From assembly GCA_020832905.1 (NCBI GenBank), contig JAJHRG010000003.1, positions 95,302-159,301 on the forward strand: 64,000 bases of DNA. Reading direction: 5' to 3'. The DNA comes from Thermoproteota archaeon. Its GTDB lineage: Archaea > Thermoproteota > Methanomethylicia > Methanomethylicales > Methanomethylicaceae. Made by a program: the position numbers and the translations under genes. The notes beneath the pieces are model-generated. The model was not told where the DNA came from. It was given only the letters and a program-made list of their open reading frames with translations, and ran no database searches. Shown here one piece after another: positions 54,749-62,237 of the stretch. Numbering within the stretch: the stretch's first letter is position 1; the number at the start of each line of letters is the position of its first letter.

Positions 54749-55263
54749 GATCTCATCCCCTCTCCTATTGCTGAAATACCATAATGAGATACAAATACAA
54801 CTATAACTGTAGTATTTATAGGGATATCTGGAGCATAATCAGGTAATTGAATATTGAGAATTGCTTCTTCTCCTGGATTGATATAATTGTGATTATCTTG
54901 AAATAATATATTTGAGTTTATTACTCTTACATTATAGCTATAATTTGCTAAATAAGAAGACCAAATATCATTAGCTTTATAATAAACAATTATATCATTC
55001 CAATTAGGCTTAAGAAATATTGTTCTTGAACCAATATTTTTTAAAATTGCTGTTATAGATCTATTTTCTATGTTTGTAATATTCAATGTGAGTAAAACTT
55101 CCATTCTAGTTCTTTCATTTTGAATATAATTTTTTAATATATCTATGTTTTCTTTAGAATATACATAAAATGTTAAAAAGGTAGTTCCGATTATTGTTAA
55201 AAAAGTAATTAATATAATAGCACTACCTATGACACCACTAATTCCCTTATTTTTACAATTCAT
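54745..55263 (-). CDS. arlF: Archaellum stator protein ArlF (FlaF)
   Basis: An N-terminal membrane helix (GVIGSAIILITFLTIIGTTF) precedes a ~130-residue extracytoplasmic beta domain (MEVLLTLNITNIENRSITAI, NPGEEAILNIQLPDY). ArlF binds the S-layer and anchors the motor. Position directly upstream of arlH and the similarity to ArlG-type architecture support this; ArlF versus ArlG was decided by gene order (G-F-H) and the ISGVIG start. Confidence 0.78.
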   Translation of the reverse strand: MNCKNKGISGVIGSAIILITFLTIIGTTFLTFYVYSKENIDILKNYIQNERTRMEVLLTLNITNIENRSITAILKNIGSRTIFLKPNWNDIIVYYKANDIWSSYLANYSYNVRVINSNILFQDNHNYINPGEEAILNIQLPDYAPDIPINTTVIVVFVSHYGISAIGEGMRS

Positions 55264-55277
55264 ATTTAAACCTCCTT

Positions 55278-55754
55278 CTAAGGAGGTGGTGGAAATAAAT
55301 AGCTACTTCCTGTACCGCGTAATGGCTTTATAATTGCCTCATATACTGAGGCTTGTGGAATATTATTAGGATATACTATTATTATAGCAGTCTCTCCAGG
55401 ATCCCAAGAATTATTTCCATTAACATCAGTAATAGTAAAGTGACCAGTGCTTGGTGATGAGGAATAAGTATATAAACATGCAGAGCCATATGGCCCTATA
55501 TAAACATCAATGAGATTATAATCTGTTATGGGAAGATAACCAATATTTTTAGCATATACTACAAAAACACTCCCATTAATACAAGCATAGACTATTTCAA
55601 TTCTCAATTCTATAATCTTTTTTGTATCACTTACAACTTGATACATATCATTTTTAAGAATACCAGTCAAATATGTAGCATAAGCAGATACACCACTTGC
55701 AAGAATTATTGCTGCTAATACTAAAATACTTTCACTTATAGTTGAGGCGCTCAA
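55278..55754 (-). CDS. arlG: Archaellum stator protein ArlG (FlaG)
   Basis: One N-terminal helix (TISESILVLAAIILASGVSA) then a beta-sandwich domain: AKNIGYLPITDYNLIDVYIG, NGNNSWDPGETAIII. This resembles ArlG, which forms filaments capped by ArlF in the pseudo-periplasm. A Pro-rich end (FPPPP) is unusual. It overlaps the arlCDE-like gene by four bases. Confidence 0.78.
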   Translation of the reverse strand: MSASTISESILVLAAIILASGVSAYATYLTGILKNDMYQVVSDTKKIIELRIEIVYACINGSVFVVYAKNIGYLPITDYNLIDVYIGPYGSACLYTYSSSPSTGHFTITDVNGNNSWDPGETAIIIVYPNNIPQASVYEAIIKPLRGTGSSYLFPPPP

Positions 55755-56422
55755 CCTTGCCTCCCCTCAAAACTTATTTTCTTTAGGATTTTCCTCAATA
55801 ATTTAAATGCAATTTCCTCAAGTTCTTTCATTTCAAGCTTAAGTCCGGAAGCTTTAGCAGCCCCATATATTATAAGCATGAATTCTTCCATATTCAAGCC
55901 TCCAAGTCTTGCTTTACTCATAGCATCTACTATATATCCTACATATTCAGATGATCTATTAGGAAGATATCCAACACTCTCACAATATCTAGAGAGATTA
56001 AGTACATCATCTCTATCAAAGCCAGCATCTAATAGCGCCCATACCCATTTTATTATAGAGAATCCAGCTTCAAAACTTGTTGTTGTAATTTCTGCAATTT
56101 TTTTAACAGCTTCTTCAATTTCAGGAGCTTTTTCAATTTTCTCAGGTCTCTCCATTTTTTCTTTTTCAATTGCTTTTTCTGATACTTTTTCAGTTTTTTC
56201 TTTTGTTGATTTTTTCAGGCGTTGAAAATCTTCTTCACTTGATATGATCTTGAGAAGATTAAAAGGATTTTCTATATCAGAAATACTATTTTTAACCTCA
56301 ATGATTGCTTTTTTTAATTCTTCAATCGATTGATTAAAATTTTGAGTAATTGTCTTTAGTTCTTGCTTTAATTTTTCCATTTCTTCTTCAAGTTTATTAA
56401 ATCTATTAGACATTTCTGCCAT
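55751..56422 (-). CDS. ArlC/D/E-like cytoplasmic archaellum protein
   Basis: N-terminal coiled coil (residues 1-45), then IENPFNLLKIIS (the 'NPF' motif of ArlC), a lysine/glutamate-rich linker (70-105), and a globular ArlD/E-type domain (WALLDAGFDRDDVLNLSRYC, LGGLNMEEFMLII). In Euryarchaeota ArlCDE connect the motor to chemotaxis; Sulfolobales use ArlX instead. Here one 223-residue protein combines C and D/E features. Confidence 0.8.
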   Translation of the reverse strand: MAEMSNRFNKLEEEMEKLKQELKTITQNFNQSIEELKKAIIEVKNSISDIENPFNLLKIISSEEDFQRLKKSTKEKTEKVSEKAIEKEKMERPEKIEKAPEIEEAVKKIAEITTTSFEAGFSIIKWVWALLDAGFDRDDVLNLSRYCESVGYLPNRSSEYVGYIVDAMSKARLGGLNMEEFMLIIYGAAKASGLKLEMKELEEIAFKLLRKILKKISFEGRQG

Positions 56423-56457
56423 ATTACATCACCATAAAAAAGAAAAAAAAGAAAAAA

Positions 56458-57096
56458 TTAACCAAGACGTACGTATTCATTAGATGAAAATCCTGGAGGC
56501 ATTTGACATGTTACTGTTAGAGCTGCACCATCACCAATTCTTATTTCAATTGTAACTCTATCATATGGTTTTAATTGATATGTAGCAGTATCCAGTTTAA
56601 TAATTATGTAGGCCTTTTCATTAAGTTCTAAGAGTTTATCTCCATCACTATTGTATATTACACTCCAAGCCTCATTTTTATTGGTACCTTTTAGATCTCC
56701 AATTATGTTTTCTACTGTTACTCCTGTTGTATCATTAATGCCTTTATAGAGATTAGTTATTGTAAAATTGCTACCAATTACTGAGACCACAACACTATTG
56801 TTAGACAAATCTACTGCTGTTCGACCTACAGATAATCTAATAGGTACAATTAAGAACTCAATATAATTACCATTGCTATCAGCTCTTCCAATTATTGAAC
56901 CATCAAGTTCTAATGAAGTTGATGCTGATTCTACTCCTCTCCAAATGGTCTCCTTGGTCTTTTGAGCTGAGAAGAAGCCCATGTTTATTATTACATATGC
57001 AACTACTGAGGCTACTACAACAAAAGCTATCATTATAATAGCTGTTTCTACACCTATGGTACCTTTACGGGACTTTGAAGTATTATGAGACTTCAT
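56458..57096 (-). CDS. arlB: Archaellin (second copy)
   Basis: Class III signal SRKG followed by TIGVETAIIMIAFVVVASVV, processed by the prepilin peptidase, then a beta-rich outer domain with several Asn-X-Ser/Thr glycosylation sites (NNSV, NFTI, NDTT). 212 residues. It is 15 bases downstream of the first archaellin gene and clearly paralogous to it. Confidence 0.9.
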   Translation of the reverse strand: MKSHNTSKSRKGTIGVETAIIMIAFVVVASVVAYVIINMGFFSAQKTKETIWRGVESASTSLELDGSIIGRADSNGNYIEFLIVPIRLSVGRTAVDLSNNSVVVSVIGSNFTITNLYKGINDTTGVTVENIIGDLKGTNKNEAWSVIYNSDGDKLLELNEKAYIIIKLDTATYQLKPYDRVTIEIRIGDGAALTVTCQMPPGFSSNEYVRLG

Positions 57097-57111
57097 AAGA
57101 AATCACCACTA

Positions 57112-57792
57112 CTAGCCAACAGTAATGTATGCGTTAGGAGGTACAGCATCTGGAACTGTAAATTCAATAGTTAATGGAGCACTTTTTTCAGGTCTAATCT
57201 CTATAACAATATTTTCTCTTGGATATGCTCTATGACTGGCTCCTAATTGAATTACTAAGTAGCCTTTTTCATAGAAATCAAGTGAGTCATCTTTATTATC
57301 GTTTACAATGACTAAAACAGCTCCTGTTTTATCTGATTCATTACTAACACCTTTCTTGGTCCACCAATCATTTAAATGCCCACTAGTTAAATTAGTAATT
57401 ATTGCATCAAAAGTCATTGTTGTAGGATCAATAGTATGATTAATACCTGCATAGATATTAGCTAAAGCTACTCTTGTACCTATCTTTATACTAACAACTG
57501 TTTCATTTTCCCACATTGGTACATACTTTACACCTAAAGTTTTAAGTGGTATAATTATATTTGAAATATTATTTGGATAATTCTGATCTGATTTTAATAG
57601 CATTGTACCATCTAATGTTAATGGGCTAGTTGCCTCTTTAAGGCCTTGCCCTATGGCTTCTTTACCACGTTGAGTTGAAGTAAGACCCATATTCACAACC
57701 ATAAAGGCAAAGGCTGTAGCTACAATAACGAATGCTATTAGTATGATTGCTGCTTCAATACCTACAATACCCCTCTTACTTATTTTTCTCAT
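57112..57792 (-). CDS. arlB: Archaellin (first copy, operon head)
   Basis: Signal SKRG followed by IVGIEAAIILIAFVIVATAF, then a 190-residue extracellular part with NISN, NETV and NLTS sites. A GGGGGGAG ribosome binding site, the strongest in the window, precedes the ATG, fitting a highly translated structural protein. Both archaellins are likely filament subunits. Confidence 0.92.
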   Translation of the reverse strand: MRKISKRGIVGIEAAIILIAFVIVATAFAFMVVNMGLTSTQRGKEAIGQGLKEATSPLTLDGTMLLKSDQNYPNNISNIIIPLKTLGVKYVPMWENETVVSIKIGTRVALANIYAGINHTIDPTTMTFDAIITNLTSGHLNDWWTKKGVSNESDKTGAVLVIVNDNKDDSLDFYEKGYLVIQLGASHRAYPRENIVIEIRPEKSAPLTIEFTVPDAVPPNAYITVG

Positions 57793-57820
57793 TCTCCCCC
57801 CAATTTTTTATTTCAAAAAG

Positions 57821-57838
57821 ATATTATTTAAATAATAT
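57821..57838 (-). promoter_or_regulatory. Palindromic TATA region of the archaellum operon
   Basis: ATATTATTTAAATAATAT is an 18-base perfect palindrome lying 29-46 bases before the archaellin ATG. Its centre is a TATA-like TTTAAATA, so it could be both promoter and operator. The remaining 57839-57945 is extremely AT-rich with no gene. Confidence 0.55.
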
Positions 57839-57945
57839 GAATTTTTGATATAAATTATAAATATAAATTACAAATAAATATTAAAAATATGAATTAAAAA
57901 TTAATATTATAAATAAAAATTCAGAATATATATTAAAAATATATA

Positions 57946-58269
57946 TCAGTCGTATACTTTCGTATGCCATATGGGATGAATTTTATATTTTTCGAAAATG
58001 GTATGTATTTCCTTTAAAAATGAAAAACCCTTTTCAGTAAGTTTTACTCCTCGCTCATCCCATATTATTAAACCAAGATAGGATAATTCTTGTAGTTTTT
58101 CCTTTAAGCTTTTAGGATTAAGATTTGTCATGTACATAACTCTTGTAATTTTAGCCCAGCTTCTTCCTGCTAGCTTATAAATGGAAAAAAGAATGTCAAG
58201 ATAAATTTCAAGTTTTCCTCTTCTTTTGAGAAAGCGAAGATCTCTTTTCTCAAAATCATAATCATACAT
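57946..58269 (-). CDS. Winged-helix regulator upstream of the archaellum operon (ArnR-type domain)
   Basis: The 107-residue protein consists of one winged helix: RRGKLEIYLDILFSIYKLAG, ITRVMYMTNLNPKSLKEKLQ, ELSYLGLIIWDERGVKLTEK, GFSFLKE. This matches the HTH domain of archaeal ArnR/ArnR1-like activators of arlB in Sulfolobus, but lacks their membrane helices. The location directly before the archaellins on the same strand makes it a strong candidate regulator (inference). Confidence 0.75.
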   Translation of the reverse strand: MYDYDFEKRDLRFLKRRGKLEIYLDILFSIYKLAGRSWAKITRVMYMTNLNPKSLKEKLQELSYLGLIIWDERGVKLTEKGFSFLKEIHTIFEKYKIHPIWHTKVYD

Positions 58270-58372
58270 ACATTATAAAATTTCTGCGAGGATTTTTATA
58301 ATTGTTTTCGTGTTTTACAAAAAAACACTTTTCAATTAATTCATAATATTATTTTTTAATTTATGTTTTTTT

Positions 58373-58900
58373 TTAATTTTTATTAATTGTAAAAATAATA
58401 CTTGAATCTGATATATATTTAAATCTTGGTTTTATATTAATTGTTGAAATAAATAAGCTTTCTATAAAATTTTTAATAAATATTGACCATTTATTACCCA
58501 TATTATGCCATGCTCTTATTTCAATATAATCTTCATTTTCTACTTCATTAACATTAATCCAATTTAAATATCCATGTAAAACTAATGATAAGAATTGTCT
58601 TAATGAATTCATAGATATTTCTCCAAATAATAATAGTATTATGTCTTTTGAAATTGAATTTCCAATTTTTATTCCTAATTCTGAAATTTTATTTTCATCA
58701 ATTAAATTTAATATATTAATAAAATCATCTTTAAATAATGAAATAATTCCAATTTGCTTAATTTTTGATTCTATTCTTACATAATTTCTTAAAATTCTAC
58801 ATACAAGACCATTTAATGTAGCACCTTGTTTTTTTGCTTCTTGTTCAAGATATTTTATTATTTCATTATCTAGTCTAAATGTTCTAGTTTCTGAAGACAT
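58373..58900 (-). CDS. Ribbon-helix-helix protein with unknown C-terminal domain
   Basis: Residues 1-45 form a ribbon-helix-helix DNA-binding domain (ETRTFRLDNEIIKYLEQEAK, GATLNGLVCRILRNYV). The remaining 130 residues (ISLFKDDFINILNLIDENKI, WSIFIKNFIESLFISTINIK) look like a heme-NO/V4R-like or ligand-sensing alpha/beta fold, but I cannot name it. A dimeric transcription factor is likely; targets may be the neighbouring archaellum or proC genes. Confidence 0.7.
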   Translation of the reverse strand: MSSETRTFRLDNEIIKYLEQEAKKQGATLNGLVCRILRNYVRIESKIKQIGIISLFKDDFINILNLIDENKISELGIKIGNSISKDIILLLFGEISMNSLRQFLSLVLHGYLNWINVNEVENEDYIEIRAWHNMGNKWSIFIKNFIESLFISTINIKPRFKYISDSSIIFTINKN

Positions 58901-58988
58901 AATTTCTATAAACTTATGAAAATATTTATATATTTAGATAATCCAAAGATTTTTTAATTATAATAAATAATTATTATTGGGGATATAA

Positions 58989-59777
58989 ATGAAAATTGCA
59001 ATTATTGGAGCAGGTAGAATGGGTGGTGCAATACTAGAACGTCTTTTAGAGATTGGATTTACTTCAAAAGATAATATTATTGCTTGTGATATAAATGAAA
59101 ATCGTCTTATTGAACTTAAACAAAGATTTGGAATAAATGTAAGCAAAGATAATAAAGATGGTGCAAAATTTGGTGATATTATAATAATTGCTGTTATGCC
59201 AAAACAAATGAAAGAAGTATTAGAAGAAATTAAACCTTATGTAAAGTCTAAGATCATTGTATCAGTTGTTGGATTAGTAACCACTAATTTTATTGAAAAT
59301 ATACTAGGTAATAATATTAGTGTTGTTAGAGTAATGCCAAATATTCCTAGTCTTATTGGCTCAGGTTTTAATTTAGTTACATTTGGCAAATTTATAAAAG
59401 CTGAAGAAAGAAAACAAATAGAAAAAATGCTATCTTGTTTAGGTGAATATCGTGAAATTGATGAAGATAAAATGGAGCTTTATACTATAATTTGTGCTGC
59501 AGGACCTACATACTTCTTCCCATTTATTGATGTACTTATTAACTTTGGAGTAGAAAATGGACTTGATGAAAAATTAGTAAGAGAAGCTATAGCTTTAACT
59601 TTAAAAGGAACTGCAGATATGGTCTTAAAAGTTCCAAAACCTATTGAAGAATTAAAAAATATGATTGGATTACAACCTTTAAAACCAAAAGAAGAAGAAT
59701 TAAAGAAAATATTTAAAGAAATAATTAATAAAACATTAATTGATTTAAATGAAATGAGAAAGCAATATATTAAATAA
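58989..59777 (+). CDS. proC: Pyrroline-5-carboxylate reductase
   Basis: The last step of proline synthesis: P5C plus NADPH to proline. N-terminal GAGRMGGAILERL is the nucleotide-binding loop, then AVMPKQMKEVLEEIKPYVKS, VRVMPNIPSLIGSG (conserved VMPN-P) and the C-terminal helical dimer domain with ICAAGPTYFFPFIDV. The 262-residue length is usual. GGGGA precedes the ATG. A hairpin at 59821 may terminate it. Confidence 0.9.
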   Translation: MKIAIIGAGRMGGAILERLLEIGFTSKDNIIACDINENRLIELKQRFGINVSKDNKDGAKFGDIIIIAVMPKQMKEVLEEIKPYVKSKIIVSVVGLVTTNFIENILGNNISVVRVMPNIPSLIGSGFNLVTFGKFIKAEERKQIEKMLSCLGEYREIDEDKMELYTIICAAGPTYFFPFIDVLINFGVENGLDEKLVREAIALTLKGTADMVLKVPKPIEELKNMIGLQPLKPKEEELKKIFKEIINKTLIDLNEMRKQYIK

Positions 59778-59820
59778 TTTTTTTATTTTTTGTTTTATTA
59801 AAAATTATTTTTAAGCTATT

Positions 59821-59840
59821 GGCAAAAGTGGTCTTTTGCC
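59821..59840 (+). terminator. Hairpin between proC and the recombinase
   Basis: GGCAAAAG-TGGT-CTTTTGCC is a perfect eight-base-pair hairpin with four-base loop. It follows a T-rich run (59778-59800) and lies 44 bases after proC. It may terminate proC transcription or mark the left side of the recombinase element. Confidence 0.45.
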
Positions 59841-59844
59841 TATC

Positions 59845-59873
59845 TTTATGTAAAAGTAATACTTTTACATAAA
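59845..59873. repeat. 29-base palindrome, candidate recombinase site
   Basis: TTTATGTAAAAGTA and its reverse complement TACTTTTACATAAA surround a single central base, 42 bases before the recombinase ATG. Serine recombinases bind short inverted half-sites around a small core, so this is a candidate crossover or operator site. The right arm overlaps the direct repeat at 59863-59877. Confidence 0.6.
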
Positions 59874-59877
59874 AACT
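59863..59877 (+). repeat. Direct repeat left of the recombinase
   Basis: TTTTACATAAAAACT occurs here and again at 60637-60651 in the same orientation, bracketing the recombinase gene; the match extends to 19 bases with one mismatch (next AAAG versus CAAG). The same motif, inverted, is in copy A (44161-44301). It may define the ends of the element or recombinase half-sites. Confidence 0.65.
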
Positions 59878-59914
59878 AAAGGTATATATGTATAGCATTT
59901 TTTACCTATAATTT

Positions 59915-60520
59915 ATGAAATGTGTGGCATATGTGAGAGTATCAACAAAAGAACAAGATGAAGAAATTCAGAAGAAAGCAATAGAAGAATTCATAAGAAC
60001 AAAAAATATGGAAATTATTAAATGGTATATTGATAAAGGAGAATCAGGCGCAAAATTATTTAAAGAAAGACCTGCTGCTTCTCAATTATTAAAAGAAATT
60101 AATGAATTAAAACCTGATTGTATAATTTCATGGAGCTTAGATAGACTTGGAAGAACAATGCTTGATACACTTAATACAATAATGGAATTTGAAAGCAAAG
60201 GAATAAAAATAATTACTATAAAAGAAGAATGGCTTCAAACACTTGATAATAATATAAGAAAATTAATAATATCCATACTTTCATGGATTGCAGAATTTGA
60301 AAGAAGAAGAATAAGAGAAAGACAAGAAGAAGCTTGGAGGCAAGGAAAACAAAAAGGAAGACCACAAAAAGTTTCTGATGGAGTAATTTTACAATATATT
60401 AAAAAATATCAAGGATTAAGCAAAAAAGCCATATGGAAATTATTGAAAGCAGATGGTTATGATATTAGTTATGATAGATTTATTAAGAGAATAAAAAGAA
60501 TTTCAAAAAAATCAAAATAG
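59915..60520 (+). CDS. Serine recombinase (resolvase/invertase type)
   Basis: Catalytic domain first: YVRVSTKEQDE (Ser10 nucleophile), WSLDRLGRTMLDTL (arginines of the active site) and the long helix WIAEFERRRIRERQEEAWRQ. After GRPQKVS comes a ~45-residue helix-turn-helix (GVILQYIKKYQGLSKKAIWK). This is the Hin/gamma-delta order at about 200 residues, not the IS607 order (DNA-binding domain first), and no tnpB follows. It probably acts on flanking repeats. Confidence 0.9.
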   Translation: MKCVAYVRVSTKEQDEEIQKKAIEEFIRTKNMEIIKWYIDKGESGAKLFKERPAASQLLKEINELKPDCIISWSLDRLGRTMLDTLNTIMEFESKGIKIITIKEEWLQTLDNNIRKLIISILSWIAEFERRRIRERQEEAWRQGKQKGRPQKVSDGVILQYIKKYQGLSKKAIWKLLKADGYDISYDRFIKRIKRISKKSK

Positions 60521-60526
60521 CTAAAG

Positions 60527-60667
60527 TCCTTTGCTATTATAGAATTATTATATCTAAAAGGTGAAGAGCTAGATTTAGAAATTCAAAAATTATGAAATTT
60601 TATATTTGAGTTTTTAAATTTTTTATAATAAAAAAATTTTACATAAAAACTCAAGAATAAGCTTATA
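60527..60667 (-). repeat. Long inverted repeat, copy B
   Basis: Reverse complement of 44161-44301 with four mismatches in 141 bases. It begins six bases after the recombinase stop. The hairpin arms TTGAGTTTTTA and TAAAAACTCAA are retained, so it could also terminate the recombinase transcript. Bases 60521-60708 hold no other gene. Confidence 0.9.
60637..60651 (+). repeat. Direct repeat right of the recombinase
   Basis: Second copy of TTTTACATAAAAACT, contained in the inverted repeat copy B. See the left copy at 59863-59877; together they bracket about 790 bases holding only the recombinase. Confidence 0.65.
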
Positions 60668-60708
60668 TCAAAATAAGTATAAATACTTAATGATTTTTAT
60701 TATTTTTT

Positions 60709-61176
60709 ATGAGTAAAATAGATGAATATTTAAGAATGTGTAAAACATTACCATATAGGAAAATTCTAGTTGCTATTGATAATACTTTTAGATCTGCTAA
60801 AGCTTTATGTAGAGCAATAATGATAGCAAAGAAATTTAATTCAAAACTTATAATAGTTCATGTAATTCCAAAGAAATTACCATATGCTCAAAGTACAAAA
60901 ATTGAACCGCCAAAAGAAATTTATGAACATTTATTTAATGAAGGAAAAGAAATTTTAGATCATGCTAAGAAAATTGCTATGGATGCAGGTATTGATGTTG
61001 AAACAGTATTACTAGAAGGAGATATTGCAGAAGAAATTCTAAATTTTGTAAATAAAGAAGAAGATATTGATTTAATTGTAATTGGTAGAAAAGATAAAGA
61101 AATTACAAAATATTTAGGTAGTGTAAGTGAAAAAATAGTAAAAGAATCAAAAATTCCAGTTTTAATAGAATTTTAA
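60709..61176 (+). CDS. Universal stress protein family
   Basis: A 155-residue UspA-fold protein: YRKILVAIDNTFRSAKALCR, KLIIVHVIPKK and a final nucleotide-binding loop IGRKDKEITKYLGSVSEKIV, where the usual G-x2-G-x9-G-S is mostly kept. Likely binds ATP or AMP. Stands alone after copy B of the long repeat. Confidence 0.85.
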   Translation: MSKIDEYLRMCKTLPYRKILVAIDNTFRSAKALCRAIMIAKKFNSKLIIVHVIPKKLPYAQSTKIEPPKEIYEHLFNEGKEILDHAKKIAMDAGIDVETVLLEGDIAEEILNFVNKEEDIDLIVIGRKDKEITKYLGSVSEKIVKESKIPVLIEF

Positions 61177-61222
61177 ATTATTTTCTTTTAATTTTTGACT
61201 TTATCTTCAGAACAAATTAATA

Positions 61223-62224
61223 TTATTTTAAAAATTCTTGTAAAGCCCATGGTCTCCAAAGCATTGCAGGACAAGAATTTTTCAATTCACAACTTCCACA
61301 ATTTCTTATTTTCTTAATACATCCTGCTAAGCTTAAATAAGCATAAGCAATTTTTGCTTCTTCTTTTTCACACCAATTTATCTTTCTTGATATTTCTAAA
61401 ATTTTTTCATGTATTTCAATTGGATAATAAGCTGACCAATCAACATTTTTTAATCCTTTCTTTTTAGCTTTTTCAGTAAGTTCTTCCATTAATTTTCTTG
61501 AAGGACCTGGATGATAATAAAGAATAAAATTTGGTCTATATCCAATAATTCTATATGGTATTGATTCATCAATACTTGCTATAAACTCAGCTATTTTTTC
61601 AATTTCATTATCATTTATTCCTGGAATTACTACTGTTCTTATTACTCTTATTTTATCTCTTCCATTTCTTATTAAATATTCAATATTTCTTATTACTGGT
61701 TTAATAGGAGCTCCTGTTATAGCTCTATGAATTTCATCATCAAATGCTTTTACTTCAAAGCTTATAAAAGATGATAAATCTATCATTTTCTTCATAGTAT
61801 TTATAGATGAAAAACCATTTGTTGCAAATCCTACTTTTACATTACCAATTTTTTCTCTTACTATATTTACAACTTCTTCAATATATGGCATATTAATAGT
61901 AGGTTCTCCTCCAGTAAAGCTAATTGCATTAATATTTTTTAATTTCATAAAATTAATTAACTCATTAGCTAATTTTTCGGGTTCAATATAACCTCTATAA
62001 AACCATCCAACTGATGGATATTGAGATATACGATATGCATTACAATAAATACATCTAAAACAACATCCTAAGAATGTTACAGTAATACTATTTGTTGCAA
62101 TAGAAATATTTATAGTTGCAATTTCTGGTAGTCCTATTCTACATACTCCTATTTCACCATTAACTCTATTTACTCCACATTCCCAAGAGCATAATTTACA
62201 ATTTTTAAATTCATTTATCCACAT
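61223..62224 (-). CDS. Radical SAM protein with extra N- and C-terminal cysteine clusters
   Basis: The central core is pyruvate-formate-lyase-activase-like: CCFRCIYC (Cys54, Cys58, Cys61), SFTGGEPTINMPYIEEVV, FEVKAFDDEIHRAITGAP. Additional cysteines occur at the N-terminus (9, 12, 16, 28) and near the C-terminus (CIKKIRNCGSCELKNSC), so up to two more Fe-S clusters may be bound. No glycyl radical enzyme is visible in the window. It is 13 bases downstream of another radical SAM gene. Confidence 0.85.
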   Translation of the reverse strand: MWINEFKNCKLCSWECGVNRVNGEIGVCRIGLPEIATINISIATNSITVTFLGCCFRCIYCNAYRISQYPSVGWFYRGYIEPEKLANELINFMKLKNINAISFTGGEPTINMPYIEEVVNIVREKIGNVKVGFATNGFSSINTMKKMIDLSSFISFEVKAFDDEIHRAITGAPIKPVIRNIEYLIRNGRDKIRVIRTVVIPGINDNEIEKIAEFIASIDESIPYRIIGYRPNFILYYHPGPSRKLMEELTEKAKKKGLKNVDWSAYYPIEIHEKILEISRKINWCEKEEAKIAYAYLSLAGCIKKIRNCGSCELKNSCPAMLWRPWALQEFLK

Positions 62225-62237
62225 TTATATCAACTTC

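Noticed and set aside
57839..57945. Runs resembling AAATAT tandem repeats before the archaellin gene
   Set aside because: Irregular, without constant unit or spacing; simply low-complexity promoter DNA. No CRISPR-like repeat-spacer pattern is present here or elsewhere in the window.
44161..60667. The repeat pair as ends of a composite transposon or provirus
   Set aside because: No transposase, integrase, capsid or replication genes lie between them, and the interval is full of ordinary chromosomal operons.
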